Shown in pieces: positions 1 through 6,792 of a stretch of 24,467 bases of DNA. Each line of letters opens with the position of its first letter. The stretch's first letter is position 1. Under the pieces are notes generated by a model. The model worked only from the letters and a program-made list of their open reading frames with translations. It was not told the origin of the DNA and searched no databases. The position numbers and the translations under genes were made by a program. This stretch comes from CAYXWM01 sp964392115 (GTDB taxonomy: Bacteria > Bacillota > Clostridia > Lachnospirales > WRBF01): contig CAYMOU010000034.1 in the NCBI GenBank assembly GCA_964392115.1, forward strand, positions 1 to 24,467, given 5' to 3'.

Positions 1-4
1 ACTA

Positions 5-94
5 ATTCCATTTAAAACAGTAGATAAAAATTTGCAATTTAGACAAAGATTCAAGAATAATTTGTAAATTTTTATCCTTCATTAAATATGGAAT
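5..94. repeat. 90-bp MITE-like palindromic repeat, copy 1
   Basis: This is a near-identical direct copy of 3524-3613, with about 3 differences in 90 bases. The ends are inverted (ATTCCATTTAA against TTAAATATGGAAT). An inner pair, GATAAAAATTTGCAAT against AATTTGTAAATTTTTATC, makes almost the whole unit an imperfect hairpin. It codes for nothing. It contains TTGCAA (32-37), 18 bases, then AATAAT (56-61), which could be a rightward promoter for the gene at 131. No transposase is nearby, so a non-autonomous element is the likely nature; this is inference. Confidence 0.8.
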
Positions 95-130
95 CAGTAT
101 AAAATACTTCAAGAGGAAGTGACAACTGAT

Positions 131-364
131 ATGGACACGGCTTCAATGGTTTTAGGTATTATTGGTTTAGTATTTTGGGTTGTTCCGCTTTTTGGGTTGC
201 CCATAAATATTGTGGGGCTTTGCCTTGCGGTTTCTGCCAAAAAGAAACAGCCCTCCGGAAAGGCAACTGCCGGTTTGGTAATGTGTATTGTGGGTTTGGC
301 TTTAACGGTGGTAAGCGGGGCATTGGGTGCCTATTTCGGCTCAATGATGCGATTTTACAGATAA
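131..364 (+). CDS. small two-helix membrane protein, DUF4190-like
   Basis: The product is a 77-residue hydrophobic protein with two predicted membrane helices (about residues 5-30 and 46-69). They are joined by a short basic loop (AKKKQPSGK). The pattern of a GxxGLVFW-type first helix, a basic turn and a second glycine-rich helix is typical of short DUF4190-like proteins of Gram-positive bacteria, whose function is unknown. An in-frame GTG at 119 is possible, but AGGAAGTGA (114-122) is an almost perfect ribosome binding site placed 8 bases before the ATG at 131, so I start there. The gene stands alone, 36 bp after repeat copy 1, and is closed by the hairpin at 476-517. Nothing in the neighbourhood indicates its role. 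Confidence 0.7.
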   Translation: MDTASMVLGIIGLVFWVVPLFGLPINIVGLCLAVSAKKKQPSGKATAGLVMCIVGLALTVVSGALGAYFGSMMRFYR

Positions 365-475
365 CAGTACAACAAAATTATGTACATAATCCCGTTAGTG
401 AATAACGGAACTTTGTTGATTTAATATTTAATCAGACTGTACGTCCGAAAAAAATTTCATAACGGACAGCAAAAT

Positions 476-520
476 AAAATACCGCCTATCATTAAGCTTT
501 GTGATAGGTGGTATTTTATT
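476..520. terminator. bidirectional rho-independent terminator
   Basis: A 16-bp stem (476-491 with 502-517, containing ACCGCCTATCA and TGATAGGTGGT) encloses a 10-base loop. It is flanked by A-rich sequence on the left and T-rich sequence on the right. It lies between the convergent gene ends at 364 (+) and 540 (-) and can serve both. Confidence 0.85.
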
Positions 521-539
521 TCTCAAAATATGTTGGCTC

Positions 540-1973
540 TTAATCCTTTAAATTTGATTGAGACGACACGGATTTTCTGAAAATAAGACGGGCAAGGGCC
601 TTGCCGTCGAAGGGAATAAGCGGCCATAAGTATTTACGGCGTTTATCCAGGGTTTCTGTGGTGATTGTTATAATAAATATGACCAAAATACCGGCCAAAA
701 AACCCCACAGTCCGAAAAATCCAGTTAAAATCAATAAAAACAGTCTAAATATACGCATGGCTGAACTGAATTCTATATTGGGTATGCAATATAAAGATAC
801 GGCGGACAGCGCCATATAGAAAATGGTTTCCGGTACGAAAAAACCTACCTTTATGGCAAATTCACCCAAAAGCAAGCCTCCTATAATACCAAAGGCACCG
901 CCCAAATAATTGGGTGTATGCAGTGATGACATTCTGAGCAAATCAAAGCCGAATTCCAAAATTAAGAACTGCACAAACAGGGGTATAGATGATTTTTCCT
1001 TTGCACCGATAACACTCAGAAACTTGGGCAGATACTTTTGGTTTTCCGCCAGAAGCAGCCACAAGGGCGATAAAAACAAGGATACGAACATAGTGATAAA
1101 CCTTATAAATCGGTAATACGTTCCCACCAGAGGATTTTGGTAATAATCTTCGGCAAATTGGGTGAAATAAAACAAAGTTGTTGGTGTTATCATTACCCCG
1201 GGAGAAGTATCAGCCAAAATAAGAATATGGCCTTCAAATAAATAAGAAGCGGCTATATCCGGCCTTTGGGTGTACTTTATCTGGGGCAGAGGATTGTACC
1301 ATTTCTTCTTTAGCAGCAGTTCGTCCAAGCTTTTTTCCGGCATTACCAGAGATTGTATTTTTATGGAATCTATTTTCTTCCTTAGATTGTTCAGCAAATT
1401 TTCGTCAACACTGCCCTTTATATACGCCAAACAAACGTCGGTTTTAGAGTCAGTACCCACAGCCTTCATTTCGAAGACCAGCTTGGGGCTTCTTACCCGT
1501 CTGCGTATTAATGCAGAGTTGAAAACAATGGTCTCAACAAAGCCGTCCTTCGAAGCACCGGTTACCTTTTCATTCTCCGATTCCTCCGGGCCTCTGGCCG
1601 GGTATTCCCTTGCATCTATGATTATGCCTTCTTCTTCGCCCTCTACCAGCAAAATGACAGAGCCGGAAAGAACCGCCGTTTCCAGCTCCTCAAAGGTGGT
1701 AAAGGGATTTGTTTCGATATAAGCTATTTTACTCTTTATCAATTCTTTAATATAGTCTTGACTTTGCGGCTCATACTTCATGTGTTGCAGATGGTCCACC
1801 ACAAAATACATAACTTGATCCTTTGCAAAACCATCCGCAAAAATTAAGTAGCCGTCTCTTTCGCCTACCCTTATATCACGGCCTATTAAATCAAAGCTTT
1901 CGTCTATGGGCAAACGCTGTTTGATTGCGCCTATATTTGCCTTTAGATCCTTGTACAGATTTATGCCGGCCAC
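540..1973 (-). CDS. spore germination protein, SpoVAF-like member of the GerA family
   Basis: The product has 477 residues, close to the usual length of the GerA/SpoVAF A-subunit family. Family landmarks include the EYPARG..EE..SEKV..GA.DGFVE stretch with NSALIRRRVR (about residues 122-160) and the YTQRPDIAAS.LFEGH motif before the membrane part. The soluble domain spans about 1-285; several hydrophobic helices fill 290-450. The wording of the domain (SFDL..R.I, PTTLFYF.QFAEDY, VG.Y.R.IRF) is closer in my memory to Bacillus SpoVAF than to GerAA/GerKA nutrient-receptor subunits. SpoVAF sits in the spore inner membrane and speeds germination. No spoVA channel genes or GerB/GerC partners are present. 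The GTG start lies inside a strong GGGAGGTG, so the start is uncertain by a few codons; there is no nearby ATG. It follows the 83-residue gene by 4 bp. Confidence 0.85.
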   Translation of the reverse strand: MAGINLYKDLKANIGAIKQRLPIDESFDLIGRDIRVGERDGYLIFADGFAKDQVMYFVVDHLQHMKYEPQSQDYIKELIKSKIAYIETNPFTTFEELETAVLSGSVILLVEGEEEGIIIDAREYPARGPEESENEKVTGASKDGFVETIVFNSALIRRRVRSPKLVFEMKAVGTDSKTDVCLAYIKGSVDENLLNNLRKKIDSIKIQSLVMPEKSLDELLLKKKWYNPLPQIKYTQRPDIAASYLFEGHILILADTSPGVMITPTTLFYFTQFAEDYYQNPLVGTYYRFIRFITMFVSLFLSPLWLLLAENQKYLPKFLSVIGAKEKSSIPLFVQFLILEFGFDLLRMSSLHTPNYLGGAFGIIGGLLLGEFAIKVGFFVPETIFYMALSAVSLYCIPNIEFSSAMRIFRLFLLILTGFFGLWGFLAGILVIFIITITTETLDKRRKYLWPLIPFDGKALARLIFRKSVSSQSNLKD

Positions 1974-1977
1974 CTCC

Positions 1978-2229
1978 CTACCTAAAAAAAGTAAAATCCC
2001 CTTGGTTTAGCCGTTCTATGGAATAATTAATACGTCTTACGGCCTCGTCTCCGGTAGTTCCGCCTTGAATATATGCAATCAGCCTTGATTTATCCGGATT
2101 GCTTAAACTGTCATAATTTGAGCGTGCCGGGGCATTGTTCATAAGTTCCAACCCAAAACCCACCGGTATATCCGGAGCACCCGGATTTGGGTTCTTACCC
2201 ATTCCGATAAATGATTCCTTGCTTTCCAT
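1978..2229 (-). CDS. 83-residue protein of unknown function, cotranscribed with the SpoVAF-like gene
   Basis: This is a soluble protein of 83 residues without signal peptide or membrane helix. The N-terminal third is rich in Gly and Pro (MGKNPNPGAPDIPVGFG). The rest looks helical (SLSNPDKSRLIAYIQ, then EAVRRINYSIERLNQ). The layout P..P.GFG..L..N..A...Y.SLS....R.I.Y loosely recalls small clostridial proteins of unknown function; that is from memory only. The ATG has a good AAGGAGA site 6 bases upstream. Only 4 bp separate it from the SpoVAF-like gene, so translation may be coupled. A sigma-G-like promoter lies just upstream, suggesting expression in the forespore. A role in the spore membrane or in germination is inferred from position alone. 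Confidence 0.75.
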   Translation of the reverse strand: MESKESFIGMGKNPNPGAPDIPVGFGLELMNNAPARSNYDSLSNPDKSRLIAYIQGGTTGDEAVRRINYSIERLNQGDFTFFR

Positions 2230-2258
2230 CTATATTCTCCTTAAATTTTCGGTGAATT

Positions 2259-2288
2259 TATTTTGATGTAAAACTGCCGAATTTATAC
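2259..2288 (-). promoter_or_regulatory. putative sigma-G (forespore) promoter
   Basis: Read on the minus strand, GTATA (2284-2288) is followed by exactly 18 bases and then CAAAATA (2259-2265). The known forespore sigma-G consensus is GHATR-N18-CATWMTA, so this has one mismatch. The predicted start of transcription falls near 2252. That leaves a leader of about 22 bases containing the AAGGAGA site of the 83-residue gene. Confidence 0.55.
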
Positions 2289-2349
2289 AAACCGGAGATA
2301 TAGGGATTGCAGAACATTTCCTAAGAAATATACATCACGTAAACAAGGC

Positions 2350-2375
2350 AATAAAAAAACAGGGGTAAACCCTGC
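2350..2375 (-). terminator. rho-independent terminator of the GntR-family gene
   Basis: On the minus strand CAGGG-TTTAC-CCCTG (2374-2360) is followed directly by TTTTTTTATT. It starts 7 bases after the stop codon of the regulator and insulates the sigma-G promoter downstream. Confidence 0.8.
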
Positions 2376-2380
2376 ATCGG

Positions 2381-3157
2381 TTAATATATCACGTCTTTTT
2401 CTGTTAGTTCTTCAGCATTGGAATAACGTTCCTTATTCAAGACAACCGGTTTGTTTCTTTTCTCCCTTAAATCCTTAGTATACAGCAAATGTTTATCCAT
2501 AGCCTCACCGGCCTTTTTTTCGTCTCTTTCATACAAGGCTTGATATATCATGCAGTGTTGGTCGTGAAGGCATTTGAATACCCTCAAATCTTTTGATCCC
2601 TCTTCTTGTGATAGGCGTATGGATTGGTACAGCAATGATTCTATGCATTCCCGAAATGCACTGATTAAAGAATTTTCAGCCATGTCACAAACGGTTTTAT
2701 GAAAGCTTGCGTCCAATTTTGTTCTTGCATCTATATCCTTTTCGGTTTGCATGGACTTTAAAATTCCCTTTAGTTTTAGCATCTTTTCGGGCATCTTTGC
2801 AGAATTCTTTGCCGCCGCTTTTGCACAGAAAGTGCCGAATAATTTTCGCATTACAAAAATCTCTTCTTCAAGTATTTGGTTTCCCAAAATTATGGGTACT
2901 ATAAGATTTACAAAGGGCATGAAATTAACATTGGTAATAAATGAACCTTCGCCGGATTTTATTTCCACCAAGCCTAAGGCCTCCATCACACTTAATGCTT
3001 CTCTTAAAGAACTCCTGCTGACTCTTAGATTTTCTGCCATAATGCGTTCCGGGGGTAGTTTGTCACCGGGTTTGACTTTGCCCTCTGTTATCAATCTGAC
3101 AAATTGCTCTATAATATTCTGATAATTCTTCTTATTTTGTATAGGTTCAAAATTCAT
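2381..3157 (-). CDS. GntR-family transcriptional regulator, FadR subfamily (FCD domain)
   Basis: The product has 258 residues. The N-terminal winged helix-turn-helix (about 11-77) has the GntR signature GD.LPPER.MAE.L.VSRSSLREAL...ALGLVEIK.G.G.F. The C-terminal all-helical FCD domain (about 95-228) keeps the metal-ligand pattern of the family: D149 and H153 (LDASFHK), H201 (DQHCMIYQAL) and H223 (MDKHL). Such regulators usually bind a carboxylic acid or sugar acid through a metal and control nearby catabolic genes. No such genes lie here, so the ligand is unknown. A TTG-initiated form 20 residues longer is possible, but the ATG at 3157 fits the family start and has GGGGTGGG upstream. It is monocistronic, with its own promoter and terminator. 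Confidence 0.9.
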   Translation of the reverse strand: MNFEPIQNKKNYQNIIEQFVRLITEGKVKPGDKLPPERIMAENLRVSRSSLREALSVMEALGLVEIKSGEGSFITNVNFMPFVNLIVPIILGNQILEEEIFVMRKLFGTFCAKAAAKNSAKMPEKMLKLKGILKSMQTEKDIDARTKLDASFHKTVCDMAENSLISAFRECIESLLYQSIRLSQEEGSKDLRVFKCLHDQHCMIYQALYERDEKKAGEAMDKHLLYTKDLREKRNKPVVLNKERYSNAEELTEKDVIY

Positions 3158-3232
3158 AGCCCACCCCGTATTCTTCGTTTTGGTATATTTAACTATAAAA
3201 TTAATCAAATAACGCAAATATTTGTTTGAATT

Positions 3233-3261
3233 ACTATACTATTAAATATTTACCATGTCAA
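3233..3261 (-). promoter_or_regulatory. putative sigma-A promoter of the GntR-family gene
   Basis: On the minus strand TTGACA (3261-3256) is followed by 17 bases and TATAGT (3238-3233). This is a near-consensus vegetative promoter about 75 bases before the ATG at 3157. Confidence 0.7.
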
Positions 3262-3523
3262 CCAAAATATTATATTTTACATAAATTTCATAAATTCTGT
3301 AATAATAAAATTGTCGGTTTATACCGACGTAAAGGCTTTTTTCAACTTTTAAAGAAATTGTGTAAGTAAGTAAGCATTGACTATGTTAAAAATTCTTTCA
3401 AACCCGGACAAGTATTTTTTACACGAAAAGGTAACTTTATAAATCAGCGGTGTGTTACTTTTGTTCTCCGGTTAAAATCATACCCCTGCATAATTTTATA
3501 GGTATTGCCATCGTTTAATACTG
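3262..3523. other. gene-free intergenic stretch with two small hairpins
   Basis: No convincing coding sequence was found. Visible structures are GTCGGT-TTAT-ACCGAC (3313-3328) and a looser AAAGGTAAC / GTTACTTTT pair near 3427-3462. Neither matches a riboswitch family that I recognise. A T-run at 3337-3342 is 8 bases from the first hairpin, too far for a standard terminator. Confidence 0.4.
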
Positions 3524-3613
3524 ATTCCATTTAAAACAGTAGATAAAATTTTGCAATTTAGACAAAGATTCAAGGATAATTTGCAAATTTTTATCCTTCA
3601 TTAAATATGGAAT
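3524..3613. repeat. 90-bp MITE-like palindromic repeat, copy 2
   Basis: This is the second, same-orientation copy of the unit at 5-94, with about 87 of 90 bases identical. It lies 61 bp before the SLH protein gene. It carries TTGCAA (3551-3556), 18 bases, GATAAT (3575-3580), a possible rightward promoter. Its left flank AATACTG is the reverse complement of the right flank of copy 1 (CAGTATT-like), so the true inverted ends may be a few bases longer than 90. Confidence 0.8.
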
Positions 3614-3674
3614 TATTGTATTAATTATGTTTCTCGGGTTTTGAAAGAATTGAATTTAAAGAAGGAGTAAGAGT

Positions 3675-5981
3675 ATGCTGAAAAAGACTATTGCTTTACT
3701 GACAGCTTTGATTTTGACCTTTAGCTTTGCCGGGTTTGTATCTGCCGCCGAATATGCTGATACAGGCAATCATTGGGCAAAAGAGAACATTTACAAATGG
3801 AGCGAACATAACGTTCTAACCGGTTCTAACGGGCAATTTCGTCCCAATGACCCCATGACCCGAGGAGAACTTGCTGTTGTTCTTGACAGAGTGTTCGGGT
3901 ATAAAGAAGTTTCAACCGAAAAATTCACCGATTTGGAAGAAGGCTTCTACACCGAATCCGTCCTCAAAGCTGTAGCTGCAGGTGTTTTGAACGGTTCTGA
4001 CACAAAAACCATAAGCGCCGGTCAAAAACTTACCAGACAAGATGCAGCAACCATATTCGCAAGAGCCTTGCATTTGGAAAATGCAGCTACTTCAAACGAA
4101 GAATATGCAGACAACGGGGAAATTTCCGATTATGCAAAACCTGCGGTTTATGCTATGTTACATGCCGGTTATATGACCGGACGCCCCGGAAAAATGTTTG
4201 ACCCCAAGGCAGACATTACCCGTGCGGAAGTTGTAACTGTATTAAGCAAAGCCATTAAAGGTTATTGCAACATACCCACTACAGTTTCCCAAGACATTAA
4301 CGGCACTGTGGTAATAGCTTGCCCCGATGTTACTTTGCGAGACCTTACTGTTACCGGAGACTTGATTATAGCCGAAGGCCTTGGCGAAGGTGCGGTTACT
4401 CTTGACAACGTAGTTGTTACGGGTAATACCTTTGTACGTGGCGGCGGCACTAAATCCGTTATAATTACCGGTAAAAGCAAATTAAAAAACATTAACATTA
4501 AAAAAGCCGGTAATGCCGTATCCTTAAAAATCGACAAAACCGCAAACGTGGCAAAAGTGAATGTTTTGGGTGGCAAGGCCAACCTTCAAGGTACAGCCGA
4601 CACCGTAAATATTTCGGGAAATGCTGTTTTTGCAGCGGTTTCTGCAAATATTAAAAATATGGACGTTACAGGCAAGGCAAGCGTAACAGTAGGCAAAGGC
4701 TCAACCGTAGATACTCTGGCGGTAACCAAAGAAACCGATGCTGTAAACCTTGTGGTTGAAGGTACTGTTACAACACTGGAAACTGAAGGCAAAAATACTG
4801 CCATTCAAGTAGTCAGCGATGCAAGAGTCGATACTCTCATAGCCGGTTTAAGCTCTGTCGGTGCTACCATCAGAGTAGAAGCCAAAGGAAGAATCGGCTT
4901 AGTAACCGCAAATGCAGCTACCTCCATTGTTAATAACGGTACTATCACAAAGGTAGATGCCAAAACTCATGGTACTACCATAAGCGGTACTACACCCGGC
5001 ACAACAACCGGTAACAGCACCGGCGGTTCCGGCGGTACTACAAACAACACTACCGACACCGAAAGCAGCAGCCCAAGAATCAGTCCTTCCGCATACACCG
5101 TTAACAATGTAGCGGCTACAACTCCCTTAACAGTTATGCCCGGTGATGCCTTGGAAGCTTTGTTTAGATTAACTAACTACAGAGGCACCGAAATTTATAT
5201 AGAATCTACCCTAGTTGTTGGCGGCACAGAAAGCGTTGTATTACAAAGAACCCTTACAGAAGCGGAAATAACCGAATTCAAATCACCCGGTCTCAGAATT
5301 GGGGTTGCAGTACCGGCTGATATAACCCCGGGCTCTCATAAATTTACAGCCACAGCTTATACAAACGACACCAAGAGCAGAAGAATTGCCGCTGCTACTG
5401 TAACATTTACCGTTGCAGATAATACCGCAACCGTTCCGGCACCTCAAATGACTGTAACAGTTGATGGTCTTGCTTATACAAACGGTCAACCTATAGCCAA
5501 TACCGCCGTTGTATCTGTTGAGTTCGGAGCCTCCGCCGAATCTGTATTCTATACCACCGACAGCTCTCAACCAACCGCAACAAACGGTACAGAAATAACA
5601 ACCGACGAAACTAACCGTACCTTGACTTTCAGCACAACAAACTTAGCCGGCGAAACAGTGGTATTAAAAGCCGTTGCGGTTTCCGATACAGCTACTTCCT
5701 CGGTAGTAAGCAGAACCTTTACCTTCCTGCCGGAAGAATACTCACTTACCCTACCCACCGGCGTTACAGACGGCACTGTTGATGCAACAATGCCCAACGG
5801 TATATTTGACACCGGTAAATATTCATACAATACTGCGGTTACCGTAACCGCCATCCCGGATATGGGTTTCCAAGTAGATACTTTCGAAGTAAACGGTGTA
5901 CCCGAAACCTTAACCGGTGACCAATTTACATTTAATATTACCGAAGACACTGTTGTTAACGTAACATTTGTAAGTATGTAA
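3675..5981 (+). CDS. SLH-domain surface protein with beta-helix-like core
   Basis: The product has 768 residues. A signal peptide ends near VSA-AEY (about residue 24). Three SLH domains follow at about 25-78, 82-135 and 141-197, with TRGE, TRQD and TRAE motifs; SLH domains bind pyruvylated secondary cell-wall polymer. Residues about 203-440 are a long run of short Val/Ile/Thr/Asn-rich turns (DLTVTGDLII, NVVVTGNTFV), looking like a right-handed beta-helix. A Gly/Thr/Ser linker (about 440-475) leads to a beta-sandwich-like region. Next is a chitobiase C-terminal-like domain (about 595-690; VFYTTDSSQPT), then a final InlB-type repeat-like module ending NVTFVSM. There is no catalytic motif. It is a structural or adhesive envelope protein, possibly the S-layer protein. 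AAGGAG precedes the ATG; the gene has its own terminator. Confidence 0.85.
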   Translation: MLKKTIALLTALILTFSFAGFVSAAEYADTGNHWAKENIYKWSEHNVLTGSNGQFRPNDPMTRGELAVVLDRVFGYKEVSTEKFTDLEEGFYTESVLKAVAAGVLNGSDTKTISAGQKLTRQDAATIFARALHLENAATSNEEYADNGEISDYAKPAVYAMLHAGYMTGRPGKMFDPKADITRAEVVTVLSKAIKGYCNIPTTVSQDINGTVVIACPDVTLRDLTVTGDLIIAEGLGEGAVTLDNVVVTGNTFVRGGGTKSVIITGKSKLKNINIKKAGNAVSLKIDKTANVAKVNVLGGKANLQGTADTVNISGNAVFAAVSANIKNMDVTGKASVTVGKGSTVDTLAVTKETDAVNLVVEGTVTTLETEGKNTAIQVVSDARVDTLIAGLSSVGATIRVEAKGRIGLVTANAATSIVNNGTITKVDAKTHGTTISGTTPGTTTGNSTGGSGGTTNNTTDTESSSPRISPSAYTVNNVAATTPLTVMPGDALEALFRLTNYRGTEIYIESTLVVGGTESVVLQRTLTEAEITEFKSPGLRIGVAVPADITPGSHKFTATAYTNDTKSRRIAAATVTFTVADNTATVPAPQMTVTVDGLAYTNGQPIANTAVVSVEFGASAESVFYTTDSSQPTATNGTEITTDETNRTLTFSTTNLAGETVVLKAVAVSDTATSSVVSRTFTFLPEEYSLTLPTGVTDGTVDATMPNGIFDTGKYSYNTAVTVTAIPDMGFQVDTFEVNGVPETLTGDQFTFNITEDTVVNVTFVSM

Positions 5982-5992
5982 TCCCGAGCAAT

Positions 5993-6022
5993 AAAGGTCA
6001 CGAAATTTTCGTGGCCTTTTTT
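5993..6022 (+). terminator. rho-independent terminator of the SLH protein gene
   Basis: The stem AAAGGTCACGAAA / TTTCGTGGCCTTT (5993-6005 with 6007-6019) is followed by a T-run, 12 bp after the stop codon. The complementary A-run allows weak use from the other side, but no gene ends there. Confidence 0.85.
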
Positions 6023-6055
6023 GTGAAATTAAACCAAAACCAACACGGTTTTATC

Positions 6056-6084
6056 TTGTTATTACAGTTAACTTCCGGTATATT
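6056..6084 (+). promoter_or_regulatory. putative sigma-A promoter of the dsbA-like/pglZ/LRR/subtilase unit
   Basis: TTGTTA (6056-6061), 17 bases and TATATT (6079-6084) lie between the preceding terminator and the ATG at 6137. It is the only good promoter I see ahead of the four-gene unit. Confidence 0.55.
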
Positions 6085-6136
6085 GTTAGTAAATATATGC
6101 ATTACATAACAAATTTTATTGAGAGGCGGTTTTGGA

Positions 6137-6769
6137 ATGAAAATAGAAATATGGTCGGATTTTGCCTGTCCTTTTTGTTATATAGGAAAGCGTATGCTGG
6201 AAAAGGCCTTGGAGGAATTTGAAGATAGGGATAAAATCAACGTGGTATACAGATGTTTTCAATTAAACCCTAACGGGCAAAAAATCAGCGGAGTAAGTTA
6301 TGCGGAGCTGATTGCAAAAAAATACTCAATGCCCTTGGATGAAGCAAAATTCACCGTAGAACAAATGACTCAATATGCCGCAAGCGTTGGCTTGGTTTTT
6401 AACCTTGACAGCATAATCCACGCAAATACCATGAACGCCCACCGTCTTACACTTTATGCCCGAAGAGTGGATAAAGAACAGAAAACCGCTGAAAGACTGC
6501 TAAAAGCATATTTCACAGAATCTCTGGATATAAGTGAGCCGGAAGTTTTGGTAACCTTAGCGGAAGAAGTAGGCTTAGACAAGGAAAAAGTAAGGGAAAT
6601 ATTCACGAGCAACTTCTATACCTCGGAGGTTTTAAGCGATTTAAAAGAAAGTGCCGCCTTGGGCATACATTCCGTTCCATATTTTGTGTTTGATAAAAAA
6701 TTTACCCTTTCCGGTGCCAAACCTGCCCGGGAGTTTTTAGCTGTATTATCAAAGTTGAAAAATTCTTGA
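6137..6769 (+). CDS. DsbA-family (FrnE-like) thiol oxidoreductase
   Basis: The product has 210 residues with no signal peptide, so it acts in the cytoplasm. The thioredoxin-fold N-terminus IEIWSDFACPFCYIGK places a CPFC redox pair at residues 11-14. A helical insertion occupies the middle. The cis-proline loop reads SVPYFVF near residue 181, followed by LSGA.P...F. This is the DsbA-like 2-hydroxychromene-2-carboxylate isomerase/FrnE group; the retained CxxC favours oxidoreductase over isomerase. GAGAGGCGG lies 7 bases before the ATG at 6137; an in-frame TTG at 6119 is less likely because it precedes that site. It is the first gene of a close-spaced unit, 23 bp before the PglZ gene. Substrates are unknown; FrnE-type proteins are linked to oxidative stress in other bacteria. 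Confidence 0.85.
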   Translation: MKIEIWSDFACPFCYIGKRMLEKALEEFEDRDKINVVYRCFQLNPNGQKISGVSYAELIAKKYSMPLDEAKFTVEQMTQYAASVGLVFNLDSIIHANTMNAHRLTLYARRVDKEQKTAERLLKAYFTESLDISEPEVLVTLAEEVGLDKEKVREIFTSNFYTSEVLSDLKESAALGIHSVPYFVFDKKFTLSGAKPAREFLAVLSKLKNS

Positions 6770-6792
6770 TTCTCGGAAAAGGGTGCTGAAAA

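Noticed and set aside
1270..1722. 150-codon plus-strand frame inside the SpoVAF-like gene
   Set aside because: A Ser/Phe-rich shadow of a gene with clear family motifs on the other strand.
3313..3342. Terminator upstream of the SLH gene
   Set aside because: The T-run is separated from the 6-bp stem by 8 bases, and no gene on the plus strand ends there.
4262..4804. Two minus-strand frames inside the SLH protein gene
   Set aside because: Low-complexity shadows of the Val/Thr-rich beta-helix coding strand, without ribosome sites.
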